From NCBI GenBank assembly GCA_021811155.1, contig JAJZPO010000029.1, positions 1 through 32,887 on the forward strand: a DNA stretch of 32,887 nt. Reading direction: 5' to 3'. The notes under the pieces were generated by a model that had not been told where the DNA came from, ran no database searches, and saw nothing but the letters and a program-made list of their open reading frames with translations. How positions within the stretch are numbered: position 1 is the first letter of the stretch; each line of letters opens with the position of its first letter. This document shows positions 17,071 to 24,680 of this stretch, one piece after another. The stretch comes from Bacillota bacterium. Its GTDB lineage: Bacteria; Bacillota; Desulfitobacteriia; Desulfitobacteriales; JAJXUE01. The translations under genes were made by a program, and so were the position numbers.

Positions 17071-18015
17071 TCAGTAACCAAAGACAGATACCCTGCGGTT
17101 CCCTACTTCGGTCACATAAACACGGTTGTTACTGTCTATATACACCCCATTGGGCAGAGAAAGCTGGCCGTAGTCCCGGCCTTCCTGGCCAAACTCCATG
17201 TCCTTGCTGCCATTCTGGCGGTAAACCAGGAGCTTGTTGGCCATCCCAGCCACCACCCAGAGGTTGCCGTTCTTGTCAATTATGAGCCCCCTGGGGGTTA
17301 GGATTTCGCTGTTATCCCCGCCGCCGATATTTTGCCGCACACTTCCGTCCGGGTTGTAGACCGAGACCCTGTTGTTGCCGGAATCGGCCACATAGATGGC
17401 TCCCTTGGCATCGACAGCCACCCCGTGCGGAAAACTCAGTTCACCCTGACCCGCCCCTTCCTTGCCAAAGCTCTCCAGCAGCTTGCCCTTAAGGTCAAAG
17501 ACATCAATCCTTTGTGCTTGCAGGTCGCTCACGTACAGCTTGCCCGCTTTGGCCAGAATCTGGCCCGGACCGGCCAGGCTCCCCCCCTCTGCGTTGAAAG
17601 CCCCTTTGTACTTGCCGCCGGCGTCAAAGATGTAAATCTTGCCCGCTCCGGTGTCGGCCACGTACAGGTTGGTCCCGTCGAAGGTCAGGCCGTAGGGGGT
17701 TCTGAAAGCGGAGCCGCCGGGTTTGAGATAGTTTTCAAATTTACCGTTGTAGTCAAAAACCAGCACCTGGTTCGTTCCGGCATCCGAAACAAAGATTCTG
17801 TTATCCACCACCTGGACAGCCATAGGCCTGTCCAGCGGATGTCCCGGATCATTGTCAATGGCATAGAGAAAATGGGGCGGAGTGTCTGAGGAGATAGGAC
17901 TGACTCCCTTAATCACATCCACCGGGCTCTGCCTGATCATATAAAAGTAACCAAAGACCAGAATGCCGGTAATGACAATCACAAGCATGGCGATCACCAG
18001 TTTTTTAGTCTTCAT
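17071..18015 (-). CDS. Membrane-anchored six-bladed NHL beta-propeller
   Basis: The 314-residue protein has an N-terminal membrane segment (about 6-25, VIAMLVIVITGILVFGYFY) and six NHL repeats, ending VYVTEVGNRRVSVFGY. Blade 5 (LWVVAGMANKLLVY) has lost the usual aspartate. The entry sequence PHFLYAID matches PHYLYALY and PKYLFTIS in the other two NHL proteins here. It has an AAAGGAG ribosome binding site 7 bases before the ATG. It lies between a TPR gene and the 6-heme cytochrome gene and belongs to the second cassette of the operon. It probably faces the outside and interacts with the cytochrome; this is inferred from gene pairing only. Confidence 0.88.
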   Translation of the reverse strand: MKTKKLVIAMLVIVITGILVFGYFYMIRQSPVDVIKGVSPISSDTPPHFLYAIDNDPGHPLDRPMAVQVVDNRIFVSDAGTNQVLVFDYNGKFENYLKPGGSAFRTPYGLTFDGTNLYVADTGAGKIYIFDAGGKYKGAFNAEGGSLAGPGQILAKAGKLYVSDLQAQRIDVFDLKGKLLESFGKEGAGQGELSFPHGVAVDAKGAIYVADSGNNRVSVYNPDGSVRQNIGGGDNSEILTPRGLIIDKNGNLWVVAGMANKLLVYRQNGSKDMEFGQEGRDYGQLSLPNGVYIDSNNRVYVTEVGNRRVSVFGY

Positions 18016-18062
18016 AGCTGTCTCCTTTGATTTTGTTCACTGCAGTCCGCGGGACAATCGCT

Positions 18063-18716
18063 CTAGTTCAAGGCCGCCAAAGCGTCCTTGATTTGCTGGT
18101 CGTTGGGGTTATATTTCAGAGCTTGCTGGTACGTGGCCCTGGCCTTGTCCTTATCCCCCGCTTGCTGGTAGCTCTGGGCCAGCTGGTACATGATGTCCGG
18201 GCGGCCGGGGTAAAAGGCGTTAACCGTTTCAAATTCCTCTACCGCCAGCTTGTATTCTCCGGCCTTCCGGTAGAGATAGCCCAAGGCAGCCCTGACATCG
18301 AGGTTTTTCGGATTTTCGCTTTGCAAGGCCTCCAGATCGGCTCTGGCCCCTTGATAATCCTGGCGCTGCAGTTTGACCAGGGCGATGTTGTACTTGGCGG
18401 CTTCACTCTTTGGATCCAGCTTTAAGGCATTCTGGTACTGTTCCACAGCCTGGTCATACTTGCCCAGCTGCACAAAACTCCAGCCCAGGGCAATGCGGTC
18501 GTCCACATTGTTCGGATTGGCATTCACCCTGGCCTCAGCGACCTTAAGATCGTGCTCAACCTTGCTGTCTTTATCGAAGGCATTCCAAAAAAACGTATAG
18601 CCAATCCCCAACCCCAGCCCGGCAACAAGACATAGCGTTGCGGCAATCAGAGCTAGAGCAGCGCCGGGTTTGACTTTACCCTTTATGGAACCCGCCGGCA
18701 GCAGAGAACTGTTCAT
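18063..18716 (-). CDS. Membrane-anchored TPR-repeat protein
   Basis: The 217-residue protein has one membrane segment (about 20-42) followed by a GYTFFWNAFDKDS motif and about four tetratricopeptide repeats (for example VDDRIALGWSFVQLGKYDQAVEQYQNAL split over residues 71-98). The orientation is not certain; after a single N-terminal segment the TPR region may be extracytoplasmic. TPR domains scaffold protein complexes. The protein at 21074-21712 is a clear relative, with GYSYFWNKYDSRT at the same place. It has a GAGAGG ribosome binding site and follows the 6-heme cytochrome gene by 15 bases. It opens the second TPR-NHL-cytochrome cassette. Confidence 0.87.
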   Translation of the reverse strand: MNSSLLPAGSIKGKVKPGAALALIAATLCLVAGLGLGIGYTFFWNAFDKDSKVEHDLKVAEARVNANPNNVDDRIALGWSFVQLGKYDQAVEQYQNALKLDPKSEAAKYNIALVKLQRQDYQGARADLEALQSENPKNLDVRAALGYLYRKAGEYKLAVEEFETVNAFYPGRPDIMYQLAQSYQQAGDKDKARATYQQALKYNPNDQQIKDALAALN

Positions 18717-18731
18717 GTATTCCTCTCCCCT

Positions 18732-19967
18732 CTATTTTTTATGACAATCTTGACAGACTCCCATGTTGTCCCGCCGCCTTAACATAGTGGAGGGAGCGCC
18801 GGTAACACTGGAGACGGCTGTTCCGGCCCTCACAGTACCATGGGCGTAGTGGCAGGTGAGACACATAATTTTGTTCTGGCTGTACACCGGGTTTGTTCCC
18901 TCCAGGGGGAGAGTGGTGGTGAGCGGCGAAGACGCGCCTGAAGGACTCGTGTACGATCCCGGAACCACCCCTATGCTGTGACGGTACATACCGTCGGTCA
19001 CAAAGGTTCCGCTGGCCGGGGTATGACCGGAAGCGCCGGGGGCGTTGAAATCCGAGTGGCATGCGGCGCAGAGTGTAACCGACCCGCTGATGTAATTGGC
19101 TGTCTCCCCTGTAGTGGGGTCGGAATCCACCGGATAGGCGGCAAAGCTCACAGTAGCCGTTGTGGTCGTGTTTGGGCCGTTGGGATAGGAAATAGTCCTC
19201 CGGATGAGCCGGTAGTTTCCCGTATAGTGAGGGTCGTGACAACTGGTACAGGTCAGGTTTTGGGCGGCGTTGTACCCGCCGGGAGCAATCACCGGGGATT
19301 GGTCAATAGAATGGGCGGAAGTTGTACCACTACCCCCCCACGGATCGCCCGGTGTCCCCGTATGCCCAAACGGGCCGGCCAGGTCGGGGGCCAGTCCTCC
19401 GTTAGCAGTGGTAACCTCACCGTCTTTGACGTTATACTTCGAATTGGTGCCGCTTCCCCAGTGACAGGTTTGACACACGGCCAGGATTGTAGCCTGGTTC
19501 AACAGATAGGCGCTCACCCCCGTATGTGTCTTGTGACAAAGGGAACAAGCGTTGGTGTTGTCCGTGTAATTAGCGTGCGGACTGGTATCAGGGGGGAAAA
19601 GGGTTGCCACCTGGTCGGCGCTGCCAGGCGATGTGCCGCTCTCCTGCACGCTGACTTTGTAATTGACATCCGTGTAATTGGCAACGCCTGAATCGGTATA
19701 AGTGAGAGGAGCTGAACTGACAGTTGCCAGCTGGCTGTAAGTGTTCCCGCCGTCAACGCTTTTGGACACGATGTAAGCAATCGTGTCGCCGCTGGTAACC
19801 GGCGTCACGGCATCCCAGCTAAGTGTAATGTCAGAGGTGTTAGCGCCGCTTCCGGGCGCGATTACCACATGAATACTGCTGACCGGGCTTACTGCCAGTG
19901 CGGGCAGGGCCGCAAACAGTACTCCTGCCAGAGCCAACAATACGGTTATACTCAATCTTCTTACCAA
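18732..19967 (-). CDS. Secreted 6-heme c-type cytochrome with N-terminal fibronectin type III-like domain
   Basis: The precursor has about 411 residues: a signal peptide (RRLSITVLLALAGVLFAALPALA), a fibronectin III-like domain (about residues 28-125, SDITLSWDAVTP and YKVSVQE), then six CxxCH motifs: CSLCH, CQTCH, CTSCH, CAACH, CLTCH and CQDCH. The first lies in SPHANYTDNTNA-CSLCH-KTHT, the fifth in CLTCHYAHGT, and the protein ends two residues after the last one (GVCQDCHKK). A TTG start at 19967 is favoured, since AGGGGG lies 8 bases upstream; an in-frame GTG at 19976 directly abuts that site. It is the first cytochrome of the operon and closely matches the heme pattern of the one at 15720-16997. 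Confidence 0.91.
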   Translation of the reverse strand: MVRRLSITVLLALAGVLFAALPALAVSPVSSIHVVIAPGSGANTSDITLSWDAVTPVTSGDTIAYIVSKSVDGGNTYSQLATVSSAPLTYTDSGVANYTDVNYKVSVQESGTSPGSADQVATLFPPDTSPHANYTDNTNACSLCHKTHTGVSAYLLNQATILAVCQTCHWGSGTNSKYNVKDGEVTTANGGLAPDLAGPFGHTGTPGDPWGGSGTTSAHSIDQSPVIAPGGYNAAQNLTCTSCHDPHYTGNYRLIRRTISYPNGPNTTTTATVSFAAYPVDSDPTTGETANYISGSVTLCAACHSDFNAPGASGHTPASGTFVTDGMYRHSIGVVPGSYTSPSGASSPLTTTLPLEGTNPVYSQNKIMCLTCHYAHGTVRAGTAVSSVTGAPSTMLRRRDNMGVCQDCHKK

Positions 19968-20020
19968 GAGCGGCACCCCCTGTTTCGGACCTGTGCTGGG
20001 TTCACCTGTTTCCGGCGGGG

Positions 20021-21034
20021 TCAGAACTTAAACACCTGTACCCGGTTGTTTTCCCGGTCTGTGACATAAAGTTTGCCGGAATTGTCCAGCCAAATACCGT
20101 TCGGAAAGTTAAATCCCTGGTTATCATCTGTGTTCTGACCGGTCTCACCCAGGCTCCAGACCAACTTCCCCTGCTGGTCAAAAGCCCTGACCACCTGGGT
20201 AAATACATCCACAACCAGGACCTGTCCGCTGGGGGAAACGGTGATCCCCCTCGGCAAAGTCAGCCCTCCGGCGCGGTTGGGGCCTCCGCCTATAGTCTGG
20301 AGAAAAGCGCCCTGCAGGTCAAACACCTGAATCCGCGCGTTATTGGAATCACTTACAAACACTTTGTCGCCGGCAACCCAGAGGGCATTGGGGTACATCA
20401 AGCCCCCATTGTCATTGCCCGGGTGGCCGAATCGCCTCAGTTCACGGCCCTCCGCATCATAAACCCTGACAGTCTGGGTAGCGGTATCCGCCACATACAC
20501 TTCACCCGACTTTGCCACCGCGACTGCGGTGGGCGTCAAATACTCCACCTTTTTACCCGTCTGGGCCGGACTCTGGACAAAGGTCTTGAGGAACTTACCG
20601 TCAGTATTAAAAACTTGCACTTTCCGCAGGGTAGGGTCAGCAACCCATAAGCGGTTTTGCGCGTAAGTCAACTGAAAAGGATCCTGCAGCTGAGCGGCGC
20701 CAAATTCGCTCAGGTACTTGCCGTTAGGGTCAAAGGCTTTAATAACTCCGTCCCCTGTATCCGCCACAAAGATCCGGCCGTTTTGGTCAACAGCCACCGC
20801 CAGCGGCTTATGAAGCCCGCCGGCTGAGCCGCCGGAAATGGTAAAGAGGTATTTGGGAGCGGAGGAAGTACTCTGCATGAAACCCGGGGTAAGCCTGGGT
20901 ACCGGGTCCAGCCCTTGCCGGTAGAACCAGCCAAAAAGCGCCAAAGCAATGATTATCAGGAGTAAAATAATGATAATCAGATTAGCCAGCTTGATTTTTT
21001 TGTGTTTAAGATCAAATTTAAATGCCATGCCCAT
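20021..21034 (-). CDS. Membrane-anchored six-bladed NHL beta-propeller
   Basis: The protein of about 337 residues has a basic N-terminus, a strong membrane segment (about 17-36, LIIIILLLIIIALALFGWFY) and six NHL repeats, ending LYVTDRENNRVQVFKF, nearly the same ending as the NHL protein at 14530-15462. Blades 1, 4 and 6 keep the VADTG/VSDSN/VTDREN signature. The ATG at 21034 is supported by GGGGGAG 6 bases upstream; an earlier in-frame start at 21070 would overlap the TPR gene's stop region and lacks a site. It lies between the TPR gene and the FN3-containing cytochrome gene, forming the first cassette of the operon. Confidence 0.88.
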   Translation of the reverse strand: MGMAFKFDLKHKKIKLANLIIIILLLIIIALALFGWFYRQGLDPVPRLTPGFMQSTSSAPKYLFTISGGSAGGLHKPLAVAVDQNGRIFVADTGDGVIKAFDPNGKYLSEFGAAQLQDPFQLTYAQNRLWVADPTLRKVQVFNTDGKFLKTFVQSPAQTGKKVEYLTPTAVAVAKSGEVYVADTATQTVRVYDAEGRELRRFGHPGNDNGGLMYPNALWVAGDKVFVSDSNNARIQVFDLQGAFLQTIGGGPNRAGGLTLPRGITVSPSGQVLVVDVFTQVVRAFDQQGKLVWSLGETGQNTDDNQGFNFPNGIWLDNSGKLYVTDRENNRVQVFKF

Positions 21035-21073
21035 CTTGATCTCCCCCTGGGCAATTTCTGCTTTCTGCAAAAA

Positions 21074-21712
21074 TCAGTTGTTTGCGCCCAGCTTGTGCAA
21101 GGCTTCCTCTGCTTCACGCAAAGCGGGATCATATTTCAGGGCTGTCCGGTATTCGTCAGCCGCCGAGACCCGGTCTCCCTTGACCGCATATGCTTGTCCA
21201 AGCAGGAAATGTCCATTGGAGGATGAGCTGTTTACGCCCAGGTAGTACTTAAAATTGCTGATGGCAGCGTCATAGTCGCCCTTGGCCAAATACAGTTCAC
21301 CCAGGTTAAATGTCGGATCAACATACCGCCAGTCAATCTCCCGCACTCGCTTGAATTCTGCGATGGCTTCATCTGTTTTATTCTGCTTTTGCAGCACCAG
21401 TCCCTTGTCAAAATGGGCTGTCGGATTATTAGGATCGAGCTGAAGCGCTTGATCAAACTGGTCGAGGGCTTTGTCATACATGCCTTGTTGCGCCTCAGCC
21501 CAGCCAAGATTAAGATAGGCGGCAACGTTTTTGTCACCGTTTTTCAGTTCCAGGCTGTATTTTTGCATTTCGCGCTCCGGCACTGTCCGCGAGTCATATT
21601 TGTTCCAAAAATAGGAATACCCAACACTTAACAAGGCTGTGAGCAGAATCACAATCGTAACCGCAAGGGCAACAACCGCTTGTTTTAAAGAAATACTTCT
21701 TTCCAGAAGCAT
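21074..21712 (-). CDS. Membrane-anchored TPR-repeat protein, first gene of the cytochrome operon
   Basis: The 212-residue protein has one membrane segment (about 11-33, AVVALAVTIVILLTALLSVGYSY), then GYSYFWNKYDSRT and about four TPR units (such as AAYLNLGWAEAQQGMYDKAL and SNGHFLLGQAYAVKGDRVSA). It is a paralog of the TPR protein at 18063-18716. It has a GGAGG ribosome binding site 8 bases before the ATG and begins about 20 bases after the predicted transcription start, so it is the promoter-proximal gene. A scaffold role for the NHL and cytochrome proteins encoded next is inferred from cassette structure. Confidence 0.87.
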   Translation of the reverse strand: MLLERSISLKQAVVALAVTIVILLTALLSVGYSYFWNKYDSRTVPEREMQKYSLELKNGDKNVAAYLNLGWAEAQQGMYDKALDQFDQALQLDPNNPTAHFDKGLVLQKQNKTDEAIAEFKRVREIDWRYVDPTFNLGELYLAKGDYDAAISNFKYYLGVNSSSSNGHFLLGQAYAVKGDRVSAADEYRTALKYDPALREAEEALHKLGANN

Positions 21713-21730
21713 TTGCTTACCTCCGACCCT

Positions 21731-21768
21731 GACTCATAATTATAAAGAGTCTGACTCCAATAGGTCAA
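21731..21768 (-). promoter_or_regulatory. SigA-type promoter of the cytochrome operon with overlapping inverted repeat
   Basis: On the minus strand TTGACC (21763-21768) is followed after 18 bases by a perfect TATAAT (21739-21744), about 27 bases before the ATG of the TPR gene. An inverted repeat GACTC (21731-21735) and GAGTC (21747-21751) brackets the -10 box, a position suited to a repressor operator; no specific regulator can be named. Confidence 0.7.
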
Positions 21769-21889
21769 CCGGTTTGTTATTAATCGCACAATCAAAGACA
21801 AACCTTGCCTTATAATAAAAATACCACATTTTCTCGGAAAATGGGTAACCAATTTCTACATCCGTCAATTTTTTTCATAAATACTGACA

Positions 21890-22037
21890 GCGCCGGTGTT
21901 CGAACACACCAGCGCGTTTATCCTCGTCTAAACTTCCACTTCTATAAAGTGGGAGTGGTTACGCCGTTTTCTGCTTCGATGGGGGTAGAGTCCCCCCACC
22001 AAAGACCCGATGTTTAGCGGAAGCTAAACGAGTTCAC
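21890..22037 (+). mobile_element. Hairpin-rich remnant, possibly the right end of an IS200/IS605-type element
   Basis: Together with the cytochrome promoter this fills the 328-base gap between aroA and the TPR gene. Four hairpins follow one another: 21890-21915 (GGTGT arms), 21932-21956 (10 bp, loop CTATA), 21980-21998 (TGGGGG with CCCCCA) and 22012-22029 (perfect 7-bp stem with a GGAA loop). CTC at 21923 and GAG at 22030 could close the last three into one domain. One G-U pair and the GNRA-type loop exist only in a + strand RNA. The layout resembles the right end and omega-RNA region of IS200/IS605 elements, ending GAGTTCAC next to the aroA stop codon. No tnpA or tnpB gene is left. The family assignment is tentative; the folding is seen directly. 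Confidence 0.4.
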
Positions 22038-22040
22038 TGA

Positions 22041-23327
22041 TCAGGGATAAAGCCTTCGCAGAGCCGCGAAGAAGTCGGGGAAGGAAACCGCGGCCGCCTC
22101 CGCCCCTCTGATCCGGGAAGTCCCCTGCGCCCCAAGGGCGGCCACAGCCATAGCCATGGCCATGCGGTGATCGCCGGAGGATTCCATATCCGCCCCCCGC
22201 AGCGGCTTACCGCCCCAGATTCTTAAACCGTCAGGCAGCTCTTCAACCCGGACGCCCAGCTTGACTAATTCCCTGGCGACAGCGGCAATGCGGTTGCTCT
22301 CTTTCACCTTAAGCTCCGCCGCATCCCTGATTTCGGTCACCCCCCGGGCATAAGCCGCCGCTACAGCCAGGACAGGTATTTCATCGATCAGGCGCGGAAT
22401 CATACTTCCTCCGATTTTGACCCCTGTCAACCCGGCAGGCCTTACTATCAAGTCTCCCACCGGTTCGCCGGAAACCTCAGTCAAATTCTCCCGGCTGATG
22501 CTTGCCCCCATCTCAGCCAGCACGGTCAAAATCCCATCCCGGGTAGGATTGAGTCCTACGTTGGTCAGACGGATTTCTCCGTCCCTGACAATTGATCCTG
22601 CCACCAGGAAAAAGGCCGCAGATGAAATGTCCCCGGGAACTTTCACTCTTTGAGCCTTGAGCAGCGGGAATCCTTCCACCGCAACCCGGGTACCGGCCCG
22701 TTCAACTTTTGCCCCAAAAGCCCGCAGCATGCGTTCGGTATGGTCGCGCGAAACATAGGGCTCGTTCACCTCGGTCACACCCTTGGCATAAAGTCCGGCC
22801 AGGAGGACAGCGCTTTTCACCTGGGCGCTGGCAACCGGACTCTCATAGGCAATAGGCTGCAAGTTTCCGCCGCGGACGGCCAGGGGCGCCAGGTTCCCTT
22901 CCTGCCGGCCAAGAATTTGAGCGCCCATTTTGGCCAGGGGAAGCGTAACGCGTGCCATCGGGCGGCGGCGAATGGACTGATCCCCTGTCAGCACGCTGAA
23001 AAAACCCTGGCCGGCCAAAATTCCGAGCATGAGCCTGATTGTGGTGCCGGAATTGCCCACGTCAAGCGCTTCTCCGGGCTCTTCCAGTCCGTGCAGTCCC
23101 TTGCCGTGCACCTGCAACCGGCCCTCGCCTGTCTCATCGATTCTTACCCCGAGCTTCCTCAGGCAGGAAACTGTGCTAAGACAGTCCTCGCCTGCCAAAA
23201 AGCCTTCAATTTCGGTTATCCCCTCCGCCAGGGCGCCAAACATCACCGCCCGGTGGGAAACAGATTTATCCCCCGGTACCGCCACCTTACCGCGCAGTGA
23301 CTCAGCCGGGTTAATCGTTAGTTCCAT
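22041..23327 (-). CDS. aroA: 3-phosphoshikimate 1-carboxyvinyltransferase (EPSP synthase)
   Basis: The enzyme joins phosphoenolpyruvate to shikimate 3-phosphate, the sixth step of the shikimate pathway. The 428 residues are normal. Landmarks are [20 protein letters not shown] near residue 18, [19 protein letters not shown] near 87, [11 protein letters not shown] with the arginine cluster, [17 protein letters not shown], and the C-terminal [15 protein letters not shown] and [28 protein letters not shown] segments. The ATG has a GAGGT site 8 bases upstream and lies 11 bases past the tyrA stop, so it is the end of the hisC-aroF-tyrA-aroA transcript. The NSGTT and RRRPM context suggests a class II-like enzyme, which would need a biochemical test. 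Confidence 0.96.
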   Translation of the reverse strand: MELTINPAESLRGKVAVPGDKSVSHRAVMFGALAEGITEIEGFLAGEDCLSTVSCLRKLGVRIDETGEGRLQVHGKGLHGLEEPGEALDVGNSGTTIRLMLGILAGQGFFSVLTGDQSIRRRPMARVTLPLAKMGAQILGRQEGNLAPLAVRGGNLQPIAYESPVASAQVKSAVLLAGLYAKGVTEVNEPYVSRDHTERMLRAFGAKVERAGTRVAVEGFPLLKAQRVKVPGDISSAAFFLVAGSIVRDGEIRLTNVGLNPTRDGILTVLAEMGASISRENLTEVSGEPVGDLIVRPAGLTGVKIGGSMIPRLIDEIPVLAVAAAYARGVTEIRDAAELKVKESNRIAAVARELVKLGVRVEELPDGLRIWGGKPLRGADMESSGDHRMAMAMAVAALGAQGTSRIRGAEAAAVSFPDFFAALRRLYP

Positions 23328-23338
23328 GCTTTAAAACC

Positions 23339-24433
23339 TCACCCGCAGTGGGCCGGGATGCCCAAGCCCCGTATCAGGTCCAGAGCCCTGAGAGCGGAAG
23401 CTTCACCCTGAAACCCCAGCACTACGCTGCCTGCGGCTCCTTCCCTGGCCCTTACAATCTCAATATTGACAATGTTGATGTTTGCTTCCCCCAAGGCCCT
23501 GGTGATTTTCCCCAGGTACCCCGGCTCATCGGGAATACTTGCCACAACTTCCACAAGTTCTTGCACCCTTGCTTTCGCCTGCTGCCTGTAAGAATCTCTG
23601 ACCTCCCTCGACTGTCTGAAAGCGCCGGTAATGCGGGCTCCGTCTCCCTCCCTCACAGCCGCTTCCAATTGGACAAGTTCCAGCTGGAAAACCTTTAAGG
23701 CGCCAAGGATCATCTCCCGGTTGGCCAGGCAAATGTCCTGCCACATTACCGGACTGCTGGCGGCTACCCGCGTTCCGTCCCGGAAGCTCCCTGCGGCCAG
23801 GGCCAGGCTGCCCGGCTCTTCGTCTTCCAGCCGGCCGGCTGTTTTGGCCAGGGCAACCGCCAACAGGTGGGGCAGGTGGCTCAGGGTAGCCACAATGCGG
23901 TCATGCTTGACCGGATCCATAATCAGCGGCTGTGCCCCTGTCTGCCGTACCAGGGCGGCCACTTCCTCCACAGCCCCAGGAGAGCAGCTTGGCGCAGGTG
24001 TAAGTACGTAGACAGCATTGACAAACATCAAAGGATCCGCGCCGTCAATGCCTGCCTGTTCAGTCCCGGCCATGGGGTGTCCGCCGACAAAATCAACCCC
24101 CGCGGGGAGCAGATCCTCAGCCAGGCGCAGCTGGCTCGTTTTTACACTGCCCACATCGCTGACAATTGCCCCGGGTGAGAGATGGGGGGCTATTGCTCTC
24201 AGCACCTCTGCCGCAGCCCCAACCGGCACCGCCAGAAAAACAACTGCAGCATCCTTGACACCTTCCGCCAGGTTTTCTGTCACCCGGCTGGCGGCGCCCA
24301 GCTTCACACTCTTGGCCAGAGCCTCCCGGTTCCGGTCTATGCCGGTAATCTCATATCCCTTTTGCGCCAGAGCCAGTCCCAAAGAGCCGCCAATCAAACC
24401 CAAACCAATTATTGCAATTTTGCGCTTCTCCAT
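23339..24433 (-). CDS. tyrA: Prephenate dehydrogenase with C-terminal ACT domain
   Basis: The enzyme oxidises and decarboxylates prephenate to 4-hydroxyphenylpyruvate for tyrosine. The 364 residues start MEKRKIAIIGLGLIGGSLGLAL with the NAD-binding GLGLIGGSLG at 10-19. DVGSVKTSQL and the GGHPMAGTEQAG segment near residue 118 carry the active-site histidine. Residues from about 290 form an ACT domain (VASIPDEPGYLGKITRALGEANINIVNIEI), typical of feedback control by an aromatic amino acid. A GGGGGTGGG ribosome binding site precedes the ATG. It is separated from aroF by 244 bases that contain a MITE and a short repeat array. It uses the product of a chorismate mutase not found in this window. Confidence 0.95.
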   Translation of the reverse strand: MEKRKIAIIGLGLIGGSLGLALAQKGYEITGIDRNREALAKSVKLGAASRVTENLAEGVKDAAVVFLAVPVGAAAEVLRAIAPHLSPGAIVSDVGSVKTSQLRLAEDLLPAGVDFVGGHPMAGTEQAGIDGADPLMFVNAVYVLTPAPSCSPGAVEEVAALVRQTGAQPLIMDPVKHDRIVATLSHLPHLLAVALAKTAGRLEDEEPGSLALAAGSFRDGTRVAASSPVMWQDICLANREMILGALKVFQLELVQLEAAVREGDGARITGAFRQSREVRDSYRQQAKARVQELVEVVASIPDEPGYLGKITRALGEANINIVNIEIVRAREGAAGSVVLGFQGEASALRALDLIRGLGIPAHCG

Positions 24434-24451
24434 AGTCCCACCCCCAAGACA

Positions 24452-24472
24452 GAGGTCCGAGGTCCGAAGTCC
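24452..24472. repeat. Three tandem GARGTCC heptamers
   Basis: Units at 24452, 24459 and 24466 read GAGGTCC, GAGGTCC and GAAGTCC, 19-39 bases upstream of the tyrA ATG. The period of seven and the place in front of a gene match the other heptamer arrays in the window, though the unit sequence differs. Apart from this array and the MITE, the tyrA-aroF gap shows nothing else I can name. Confidence 0.6.
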
Positions 24473-24545
24473 GAGTGCATGCTTGCTTCCGAGCCCTCTT
24501 TCGTCCTTTGATGGTGACGAGGCACCGGCATGGAAGTCTACCCCT

Positions 24546-24680
24546 TAGGAGTATGACCGACGGACTGAAAAATTTAGGAATAACTATGCAAAGCAACTGA
24601 TTTTATCCAGACATTTCGACCTCTTATACATAACGAATGCAATATTATTCTTAAAAATTGTTTCGTCGGACAGACTCCTA
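24546..24680. mobile_element. 135-bp TA-flanked MITE overlapping the stop codon of aroF
   Basis: Terminal inverted repeats TAGGAGTATGACCGACG (24546-24562) and, read from the other end, TAGGAGTCTGTCCGACG (24680-24664) match at 15 of 17 positions. The interior is AT-rich and has no coding region. If the element proper starts at GGAG, it is bordered on both sides by TA, as expected for TA target duplication by IS630/Tc1-mariner-type transposases. The outer TAG of the right end is the in-frame stop codon of aroF. Confidence 0.65.

Noticed and set aside
21805-22017. 70-codon plus-strand frame as a TnpB fragment
   Set aside because: A faint resemblance of its middle part to transposase C-termini could not be supported; the region is better described by its hairpins.
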